10,871 bases of DNA from Methyloglobulus sp. Lineage in GTDB: Bacteria; Pseudomonadota; Gammaproteobacteria; Methylococcales; Methylomonadaceae. The notes under the pieces were generated by a model. It worked only from the letters and a program-made list of their open reading frames with translations. It searched no databases and had not been told where the DNA came from. The translations under genes and the position numbers were made by a program. The stretch spans positions 1 through 10,871 of the forward strand of contig JABFSV010000176.1 of the NCBI GenBank assembly GCA_013140405.1, in the 5' to 3' direction. Below are positions 5,220-10,871 of the stretch, one piece after another (the stretch's first letter is position 1; each line of letters starts with the position of its first letter).

Positions 5220-6698
5220 TCAGATAAGACGAACATTGTATGGAAAGCCATCACTTGTGCATGCGCCTATTCGATACATTGGGCCAAGAATGCGGACAAG
5301 GCATTGTGCCCCTTCGATATTTCCACCCAAATCAGCTCGGTAGCCAATACAGGCATTAGGGCCTGGAGCCATACCCATACTATTCCAATTTACATCGAAG
5401 CCAAAGTCTCTTAATTGGCCTCTAGCGTTTTCTGCACAACTTCCTTGGCATTTGCTTAGTTGGTTGACATAGCGAACGTTTATACAGACTTTCCCATAAA
5501 GTTGCCCACTACACTCCCTCAAAACATTTAGACAATACTGGGAGGGTTGTCCTTGCTGCGAGGCATTTATTTGATCATGAATGTTTGCTTCTTCTTTAAG
5601 CGCTAGTTCTCGTTCACGTTGTGCTGCTAATTCTTGTTGGCGACGTAATTCTTCCTCCTTTTCAGCATTCAGTTCATTTAGTTTCCTTTGCCTTTCAAGT
5701 TCAGCTTCATTAGCTTGATCAGCCATTTTGCGCTCATCTTCGGCTTTTTTAATCACCTCCATCTCAGCCAACTTGGCTTTGTGTTCAGTTTCTCGACGGT
5801 TGTCTTCTGCGGCTTTCGCTTGTCTCTTAGCCTCTCTCAGTACTTGTGCTTGCTTCCGTTCAGCAGTCGCTTTTTCTTTAGCCTCCTTCTTCGCTGCCGC
5901 TGCACGTTCCGTTTCTTGTCGTTGCTTAATGTACTGCCTGATCTTCTCTGCGTTTTGGTACGTAATAGGCTTCAAAGGTGTCAATGTAGCTTGATCAAAG
6001 CCAGGGCCATCATAGAAATCGAAGCCAGCTATAGAATCTTGATGAAACCAATACAACGAATGACCATCGCCACTATCGAACATTTCTACCGCATTGATGG
6101 CAGATATAACGAGTCTGTGTGGTTTGATGCCGCGTTTCATCGCCCTCATGCACAATAATATGTCAGGCGTTATTGGACTCATTTGTAATCCACTAGGTCG
6201 ATCAACGCCACATTGCCCGTTCTTGTCGGCGTAGGCTTCGATTAAACCTCGGTCAGGTGTGACCACATAACAGTGCGTTCCTAATCCAGGCTCGTAAGTT
6301 GCCCACCAGCTAGCGCCAACTGCACAGACAAGAGCTACCGCTGTCCATATTCTCCAATGCTCGGCATCTTGATTAAACAAAACGTATAGGATGATTGCGT
6401 CTGGCGCGAACAGCAATAGCACAACCATTCCTTTATGGATGAGTGCGGCTGTACTCGAGTCTATGGGTAAGATACTGGTGATGTCTACGCCAAACATCGT
6501 TAGTGCGTGCGAGATCAGCCAAACTCTCCATACCACCAATGCGAGGTAGATGCACACGCCACCTATTAATACGAATTTGATAACCGGAGATGTGAGTTCG
6601 GCCTCATGGGCAAGTTTATGCATCCATTTGTCTAAAAACTCCCAAAAGGATTGAGGGCCTGATTCAGGCTTATTCTTATCGTTTTGAATATTTTTCAT
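5220..6698 (-). CDS. three-helix membrane protein, coiled coil, Cys-rich end
   Basis: 492 residues. Three hydrophobic helices lie at about 38-60, 88-108 and 116-134. A domain of unknown type follows (about 140-250), then a long charged coiled coil rich in Lys, Glu, Ala and Arg (about 250-375, with runs such as A-A-A-A-K-K-E-A-K-E-K), and a C-terminal domain with eight cysteines (389, 396, 405, 417, 421, 450, 466, 480). An even number of Cys after three helices fits a periplasmic, disulfide-bonded end, if the N-terminus is cytoplasmic. The coiled coil resembles TolA-like spacers in composition, but no TolA C-terminal domain is recognised. The ATG at 6698 lies 22 bp after the upstream gene with no clear ribosome binding site, suggesting coupling. 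The family is unrecognised; the topology is inference. Confidence 0.75.
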   Translation of the reverse strand: MKNIQNDKNKPESGPQSFWEFLDKWMHKLAHEAELTSPVIKFVLIGGVCIYLALVVWRVWLISHALTMFGVDITSILPIDSSTAALIHKGMVVLLLFAPDAIILYVLFNQDAEHWRIWTAVALVCAVGASWWATYEPGLGTHCYVVTPDRGLIEAYADKNGQCGVDRPSGLQMSPITPDILLCMRAMKRGIKPHRLVISAINAVEMFDSGDGHSLYWFHQDSIAGFDFYDGPGFDQATLTPLKPITYQNAEKIRQYIKQRQETERAAAAKKEAKEKATAERKQAQVLREAKRQAKAAEDNRRETEHKAKLAEMEVIKKAEDERKMADQANEAELERQRKLNELNAEKEEELRRQQELAAQRERELALKEEANIHDQINASQQGQPSQYCLNVLRECSGQLYGKVCINVRYVNQLSKCQGSCAENARGQLRDFGFDVNWNSMGMAPGPNACIGYRADLGGNIEGAQCLVRILGPMYRIGACTSDGFPYNVRLI

Positions 6699-6720
6699 AG
6701 CGGATTTTTAGTTTTTCGAT

Positions 6721-7143
6721 TCATTTGAGCTTTTCGCGTTCGAGGGCATCGAAAAACTCAATGGTGTAGTCCCGAGTCATGTTTGATGAAGGCATTTGAA
6801 TCCTCTGCCCACCGTTTGAAGCGATGCTTATATATCCACGACGGGTAAGAAAATAAAGGACGACCAAGAAAGCACCTATGCCGTAGAGTATCGACCGCGT
6901 ATCGTCATGTCCTGTGTACGTGTACCCGCCGAAAAAAGCCGCAGCACTCAGTAGTAGGAGAATTGGGAACGACTTCGTTACGAGACCGCACGAGGCGACG
7001 GAATCGAGAGTGATGCTAACAAATCTGGAACCCCCAAAGTAGGTGGAGTCGTAGCGGACACGTTTCGTAGTCAGTGTCAGAATTCCTTGCGGGGATTCCC
7101 TTACGACTTGTTCATCAGGTAATAAATTGATTTTATTAGCCAT
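6721..7143 (-). CDS. two-helix membrane protein, possible PH-like domain
   Basis: A 140-residue protein. The N-terminal part (about 5-57) runs L-L-P-D-E-Q-V-V-R-E-S-P, G-I-L-T-L-T-T-K-R-V-R-Y and S-I-T-L-D-S-V-A-S-C-G. This order of strands (expression level, 'turn into T-x-x-R-V-R-Y', then 'I-x-L-D-x-V') is typical of bacterial PH-like (bPH) domains. Two hydrophobic helices follow at about 58-75 and 85-100, then a short strand and a charged helix that would complete the fold on the cytoplasmic side. The start is the ATG at 7143; GGAG lies 11 bases upstream, a little far. It is tightly followed by the coiled-coil membrane protein. The call is by pattern, without a profile search. Confidence 0.7.
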   Translation of the reverse strand: MANKINLLPDEQVVRESPQGILTLTTKRVRYDSTYFGGSRFVSITLDSVASCGLVTKSFPILLLLSAAAFFGGYTYTGHDDTRSILYGIGAFLVVLYFLTRRGYISIASNGGQRIQMPSSNMTRDYTIEFFDALEREKLK

Positions 7144-7237
7144 TAAAATTAATACTCCTTGTTTAGGTTGCTATCTCTTTGCAAAAAAGTCTAATGCAAT
7201 AAGTTGAGTTTGAATTAGCCCCTAATATTTGCGGTAA

Positions 7238-7402
7238 TTAAACCCGTCCCTTGCCGTTGCAAGTTCCGCATTTAACGCCGCCGGATCCGTTATAGTTATT
7301 GCACTGGTGCGAGCCGCCCAACAATTCCTTGATTCGCCCTTTGCCGTTACATTTAGGACAGGTTACGGATGCTTTGCCGTCGCAGGTTTTACAGGTTGAC
7401 AT
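7238..7402 (-). CDS. DnaJ-type zinc-finger miniprotein
   Basis: A 54-residue protein made almost wholly of the cysteine-rich repeats of DnaJ: C4-K-T-C7-D-G, C15-P-K-C18-N-G-K-G, C34-N-N-Y37-N-G-S-G and C45-G-T-C48-N-G-K-G. In DnaJ four CxxCxGxG repeats bind two zinc ions in a chaperone-substrate domain. Here neither the J domain nor the substrate domains are present, and the third repeat has Tyr in place of its second Cys, so one site may be incomplete. The ATG at 7402 has GGAG eight bases upstream. It lies 63 bp after the TerB-like gene and 94 bp before the PH-like gene, in the same direction. A role as a zinc-binding adaptor or redox-sensitive partner for its neighbours is inference. Confidence 0.85.
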   Translation of the reverse strand: MSTCKTCDGKASVTCPKCNGKGRIKELLGGSHQCNNYNGSGGVKCGTCNGKGRV

Positions 7403-7465
7403 GGTTGTTTCTCCGGTTCATTAGTCGTGGAATGGCTTGATTGCTGTAGGTAAATTTATGCGTCA

Positions 7466-7885
7466 TTAATTAAAAATGGATTTATTGTTCTTGGTGGCGA
7501 TGACATCGACAATTTTCTCAACTTCCCGCGCATCAACTTTGAAGGTCTTGAGATATATTTCCAATAACTGCTGCTCTGCGCCGACCAGAATGCCGTCAGC
7601 CATTGCAATATCTATCAAATTGGCTATGGCCACCAGTTGCTGGTCGCTGTCCATAGCTTTGGCTGCTAGCTCGATACATGTTTCTAACGGTTGAGCTTTC
7701 CAAGTTTTTACGGCAGCATCCCAGTCCTTGGTTGTTCCGCTGCCATCCAGCCGTCGGATAATAGCCAGTTCGTCGTCATCGACATCGCCGTCGATAGCGA
7801 CCATGGTGACCGCCGCTAGCAGCAAGCCAGCTTGCGGCGTTAGGGTGATCTCCTTCGTTCCTGCCAATCTATTGAATAAACTCAT
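7466..7885 (-). CDS. TerB-like protein
   Basis: A 139-residue all-helical cytoplasmic protein with the two-part TerB pattern. The first half has A-A-V-T-M-V-A-I-D-G-D-V-D-D-D-E (25-39), the second A-M-A-D-G-I-L-V-G-A-E (94-104), each an acidic 'A-x-x-D-G-x-x-x-x-x-E' loop between helices. TerB-like (TerB/DjlA N-terminal) domains bind divalent metal through such residues and occur in tellurite resistance, envelope stress and signalling islands. No TerC, TerD or other ter genes are nearby, so tellurite resistance is not implied. The ATG at 7885 has GGAG 11 bases upstream. This is the first gene of the cluster that runs to yidD. DjlA also joins a TerB-like domain to a J domain, so a DnaJ-type zinc finger next door is suggestive. 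Confidence 0.75.
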   Translation of the reverse strand: MSLFNRLAGTKEITLTPQAGLLLAAVTMVAIDGDVDDDELAIIRRLDGSGTTKDWDAAVKTWKAQPLETCIELAAKAMDSDQQLVAIANLIDIAMADGILVGAEQQLLEIYLKTFKVDAREVEKIVDVIATKNNKSIFN

Positions 7886-7981
7886 AATTGCCTAATCTCC
7901 TATCAAGATTCGGTTAAATACGGCTTAAGAAAGTTAACGTTTTTGGACAGGGATTAGTGTAGTTGCAATGTTGTATATTAG

Positions 7982-8001
7982 TTGTCAACTTTAGTTGACA
8001 A
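7982..8001. promoter_or_regulatory. palindrome TTGTCAAC-ttta-GTTGACAA, possible operator
   Basis: Perfect 8-bp arms (7982-7989 and 7994-8001) flank four bases. Each strand carries a TTGACA-like -35. On the minus strand TTGTCA is followed after 15 bases by TAATAT, so the palindrome could overlap a promoter for the TerB-like cluster about 95 bp upstream of its ATG. A helix-turn-helix dimer site is plausible; no regulator gene is in the window. Confidence 0.4.
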
Positions 8002-8016
8002 AGTTTAAGGGGTCTC

Positions 8017-8040
8017 TGAATAAGTCCTTCGACAAGCTTG
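8017..8040. repeat. CCTTCGACAAG-type dispersed repeat, copy 1
   Basis: tgaataagtccttcgacaag followed by cttg. It matches the well-known type of short intergenic repeat with core TCCTTCGACAAGCT. A second, diverged copy in the same orientation lies at 10479-10512, so the pair brackets the broken receptor gene. Confidence 0.5.
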
Positions 8041-8181
8041 TATGGTAAGAGGCAAGTGCGCCACAAACGGAGTCAACCGCTCCAATGCCGATAAGTTAAG
8101 CGCTTTAGCCCCTTCTCCCTCGAGGGACGACCGCCAAGGATGGCGGAAGTGCGGTAGCAAGTATGGAACTTGCGCCGTTAA

Positions 8182-8229
8182 GGTTGGGATGAGGGGATAT
8201 AACCAGTTTTTATTCTCCTCACCCCAACC
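8182..8229. repeat. 16-base-arm inverted repeat in the spacer
   Basis: ggttgggatgagggga (8182-8197) pairs with tctcctcaccccaacc (8214-8229) at 14 of 16 positions around a 16-base AT-rich loop. No T-tract is placed to make it a clear terminator on either strand. It may be a REP-like element, or a 3' structure for the receptor message ending at 8430. Confidence 0.55.
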
Positions 8230-10478
8230 CTCTAGGGCAATTTGCTCCTGCATTGCCCAACTAACCTACGTCCCTGTAGGGATCCAGCAGGAGAGGGTAT
8301 TTAGCATTGGTTGCAAACCCCGTACTGCGTAGAACATGTATGTCTGACGTAGAAGGATGCGCCGCTCAAGTGATTGAAAGATAAGCCAAGGATGGATTAG
8401 ACGTACAACAGGCGAAACTGAAAGCGGTTTTACTGGAAAGAAAAATTAACCACGCCCCGCACCAACAGCCGGTTGCCTTGTACGACGGTATCGTCGAACA
8501 GCGAGGCCGAGACATAGCGTTTGTCGAGCAGGTTTTCGATTTTTAGACGGACATCGAACGGGCCGTTCCGGTATCCGGCGCTGAGGTCGGCGCGGATATA
8601 GCCCGGCACGGTAAAGCTGTTGGCATCGTCGCCCTGGCGTTGGTCTACCAACACGAGACCGCCGCCCAGGTCGAAATGTCCCTGCGCTTGCCATTGCGGG
8701 AGGTCGTATTTTAACCAGACTGCGCCGCTGTGTTGGGGCGTAGAGCGGAAGGCGTTGCCCTGGAGTGTGGAATGTTGGGTGAATTCGGCTTTAGTCCAAC
8801 TGTAATTGGCGATAAAGTGTAAAGCGTCGTTCAGGTCGCCTGCTAGTTCGAGTTCCAGGCCTTGGCTTTGGATTTCTCCAGCGGCGACTTGAAAGTCGGG
8901 GTCGGTCGGGTCGCGTTGGGCTAGGTTTTTCTGGGTTAGCCGATAGACAGCCGCCGATGCGTTGAGGCGGTCAAACCAACGGGATTTGATGCCGAACTCG
9001 AATTGTTGTCCTTGTTTCGGTGGCAAAAAATGGCGATTGCGGTCTGTGCCTTCGTTTGGCAGGAAAGATTCGCTGTAGCCAAAATAAGGTGTCAACCAGT
9101 CGGTGGGGGTGAAGGCCAAGCCACCGTTAAAGGTAAACGCACCTTGGTCGGTCAGTTCACCGAAGACATCGTTTTGGCTGTTTTCGGCGGTGAACTGGCT
9201 ATAACGCATCCCGCCGGAAACATGCCAATAGCGGTTTAAGTCGATCCGGTCAGTCAGGTAGTAGCCGTATTCGATGCTATGTAAATCACGGTCTAATTGG
9301 GTGCCTGTGGGTGGCGGATGGTTAAAATCGGGATTGTACACATCCAAGGTAAAGCCGCCGATGTTGCGTAGGCTGTTCAGGCGGTCGTCCATTTCTGTGC
9401 GCTCAATGCCGACTATGAGGTGATGGTCGCCGATAGGGCTTTCGATCTCGCCGTGCAGTTCGCCACGTAAGCTGAATTGGTCGTAATGGTTGTGGACATC
9501 ACGATGGTAACCGCTGAGGGTCGTTGGATTGGTGAAGGTAAAAAAGCCAAACAGCAAGTCATCGCGCTCGACATGAAAATACTGCCCGGAAAGGTGCAGG
9601 CTCCAATCAGGCAGCAGTTGTTGGGATAGCGCCATGCTGACGCGCCAATGCGCCCGGTCGGACTGTGCGCGAGGATCGACATAACTGTGGTCATAGACGA
9701 CTTGGCCTTGGGTGAAAACGTTGTCGAAGCGATAAGGTTGGGTTTCATGGCTGTATTCCAGTGCTAAATCCAGCGTGCCATGATCTGCGTACCGCCATTG
9801 TAACGAAGGGGCTAGGGTAGCGCGGTTGTTGCTGACGTTGGCGCGGAAATCGTCGCCCAGTTGCCCTGCGCCGATAAATCGGTACAGCAAGGTTTTATCG
9901 GCATTGAGCGATCCGGTGCTGTCGAATACGCCACGGGCGAGATCGTAATTGCCCAAGGCGAGGCTGATTTTGTTATGGTTTTCGGCCTGCGGTTGTTTAC
10001 TGATGTAATTGACCGTGCCGCCGGGCGAACCCGATCCGTACAACACGGAGGACTGGCCTTTAAGGATTTCTATGCGCTCCACCAGTGCCATTCGCGGACT
10101 TGAAAGCGTTGGTTGTCGAGCAATCCGTCCAGGTAAACGCGTCCACCGATGGAAAAACCGCGAATAATCAAATCAGTATCGAAGCCGCCTTGTCCGCTGC
10201 CTTGTTCAACTCCGGCGGCAAATTGTGCAGCATCTTCCAGGCGTAATGTGTAACTATCCTTTAAGGCGGCATTGTCGATGACGCTGATGGAGTAAGGCGT
10301 TTCGAGCAGGGCGGTATCATCACGGGTGGCGGAAGTGGCAGTTTCAGTAGCATAGCCGCCGATTTTATCGGCAGTGATGACCACTGGCTCCAAAACTAAG
10401 GTTTCGCTGTAAGTGACAATAGGAAAGGTTGTGCCAATTAGGGTAAATGCTAACCAATACAAAATCTTAAATGATTTA

Positions 10479-10512
10479 TGAAGAAGTCCTTCTATAGGTT
10501 CAGGACGAACGG
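10479..10512. repeat. CCTTC...CAGGACGAAC-type dispersed repeat, copy 2
   Basis: tgaagaagtccttctatagg followed by ttcaggacgaacgg. It resembles the intergenic element TCCTTCGACAAGCTCAGGACGAAC and shares 17 of 24 bases with the copy at 8017-8040, 13 of the first 14. It sits exactly where the receptor's native start and ribosome binding site should be, just before its signal-peptide codons. Confidence 0.5.
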
Positions 10513-10521
10513 CAATGAGTC

Positions 10522-10587
10522 CTCCCCATTCGTGGCAAGCCTTTCGGCTATATCCAGGAGAGTTTTGTGGGCCCCGTAAATGGGGAG
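10522..10587. repeat. inverted and direct repeats before the receptor
   Basis: ctccccatt (10522-10530) is the perfect reverse complement of aatggggag (10579-10587). cattcgtgg occurs directly repeated at 10527-10535 and 10599-10607. The segment is read through in the receptor frame but has no receptor-like protein sequence, so it is more likely inserted or intergenic repeat sequence than a real N-terminus. Confidence 0.4.
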
Positions 10588-10789
10588 CAAGCTGATTGCA
10601 TTCGTGGTGCGCTTGTACCACAGGCACTTCCTTTGGTCGTCGAACCATGAATGGAATCAACTTGATCAAAGCTTCCTTAAGCAGGTTGCCTATGGCTTGT
10701 TTAGGTCGGAGGGTAACATAGTCCATGATTTTTATTATTCTTATTGGTGTATCGGTAGCGGGTGAAATCTGTAACTTGATTAATAGGGC

Positions 10790-10817
10790 GGAGTGGCAAA
10801 CCTAGGTTTGCCACTCC
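10790..10817. promoter_or_regulatory. perfect 28-bp palindrome
   Basis: ggagtggcaaacct followed directly by its exact reverse complement aggtttgccactcc, with no spacer. On the plus strand aaaata follows and on the minus strand GCCCTATT, so there is no T-tract for an intrinsic terminator. It lies about 65 bp upstream of the receptor frame's ATG, or 310 bp from its signal peptide. It could be an operator, a factor-assisted bidirectional terminator or a palindromic repeat. Confidence 0.6.
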
Positions 10818-10871
10818 AAAATACACGCGACTCGCAGGCGTAAAGCCAACAAGTTCATCAAAAAATACAGG

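Larger units (their letters stand above)
7886..8429. other. 544-bp non-coding spacer full of short inverted repeats
   Basis: No gene is supported. Visible elements are a palindrome at 7982-8001, a CCTTCGACAAG-type repeat near 8017-8040, ccgcca/tggcgg (8131-8136, 8141-8146), a 16-base-arm inverted repeat at 8182-8229, gggcaa/ttgccc (8235-8240, 8253-8258) and cctac/gtagg (8265-8269, 8276-8280). Such mosaics of GGTTGGG...CCCCAACC and similar pieces look like accumulated dispersed intergenic repeats. The part nearest 7885 must hold the promoter of the TerB-like gene, which I could not place with confidence. Confidence 0.6.
8430..10726 (-). pseudogene. TonB-dependent siderophore receptor, frameshifted
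   Basis: Outer-membrane receptor of the TonB-dependent siderophore family, in two frames. The 5' frame (10726-10070) has a hydrophobic signal-like segment (I-L-Y-W-L-A-F-T-L-I-G-T near 10465-10430), a TonB-box-like L-V-L-E-P-V-V-I-T-A, and plug sequence L-L-E-T-P-Y-S-I-S-V-I-D through I-I-R-G-F to Y-L-D-G-L-L-D-N-Q-R-F-Q-V-R-E. It then runs out of frame. The 3' frame (from 10091 to 8430, 553 codons) resumes exactly there with M-A-L-V-E-R-I-E-I-L-K-G-Q-S-S-V-L-Y-G-S-G-S-P-G-G and the whole beta barrel, ending V-N-F-S-F-Q. One lost base near 10090-10093 explains the break; joined, the receptor would be near 680 residues, normal for the family. The true start is also missing: the only ATG (10726) precedes about 80 codons of repeat-like sequence. 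A sequencing error is the alternative for the frameshift. Confidence 0.85.

Noticed and set aside
5688..6158. Plus-strand frame of 156 codons, Phe/Leu/Ser-rich
   Set aside because: It is the complement of the Lys/Glu-rich coiled-coil codons; the apparent hydrophobicity is an artefact of that composition.
7466..7885. Tellurite resistance operon
   Set aside because: Only a TerB-like domain is present; no TerC, TerD, TerE or TerZ-type genes accompany it.
8005..8332. Open frames on both strands in the spacer
   Set aside because: They are built from short inverted repeats and have no ribosome binding site or protein-like composition.
8340..8384. Short plus-strand frame reading M-S-D-V-E-G-C-A-A-Q-V-I-E-R, then stop and a further open stretch
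   Set aside because: It looked like a decayed gene, but the continuation runs antisense into the receptor's C-terminal codons and no family is recognised.

Overview
The window looks like a chromosomal stretch of a gammaproteobacterium. The best evidence is a full-length isocitrate dehydrogenase of the E. coli Icd type, lipoproteins with standard lipoboxes, and a TonB-dependent outer-membrane receptor. The intergenic repeats (GTTGGGTTA-type inverted repeats and a CCTTCGACAAG / CAGGACGAAC-type element) suggest a repeat-rich lineage such as Methylococcales or Thiotrichales. That placement is inference and cannot be settled from this window. Every gene I can support lies on the minus strand, so transcription runs from high to low coordinates.

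In transcription order, the right end (8430-10726) holds a TonB-dependent siderophore-type receptor broken by a one-base frameshift near 10090. Its reading frame is fused upstream to about 240 bp of repeat-like sequence that carries the only available ATG. A perfect 28-bp palindrome lies at 10790-10817. A 544-bp spacer (7886-8429) is filled with small inverted repeats.

Next comes a compact accessory cluster, 7885 down to 4608: a TerB-like protein, a 54-residue DnaJ-type zinc-finger miniprotein, a small two-helix membrane protein with a possible PH-like domain, a 492-residue three-helix membrane protein with a long charged coiled coil and a Cys-rich C-terminus, a 67-residue Cys-rich protein, and an orphan YidD. 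A terminator-like hairpin follows yidD. Two small lipoproteins with similar cores come next (4502-4185 and 4083-3508), then a standalone receiver-like protein of the cREC type (3311-2841) and the decayed remnant of a third lipoprotein signal peptide (2856-2644).

The left part holds the housekeeping gene icd (2568-1276) with a recognisable extended -10 promoter. After it come a hairpin and a HEPN-like protein with an RX4H motif (1159-386). The left edge (1-385) is non-coding with GTTGGGTTA inverted repeats.

icd is core metabolism. The segment from 7885 to 2644 appears to be accessory cell-envelope material. Its most interesting part is the TerB / zinc-finger / PH-like / coiled-coil / Cys-rich / YidD set, which may be an undescribed membrane-associated module. 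The individual family calls are reasonably supported, but the idea that they work together rests only on gene order and spacing.
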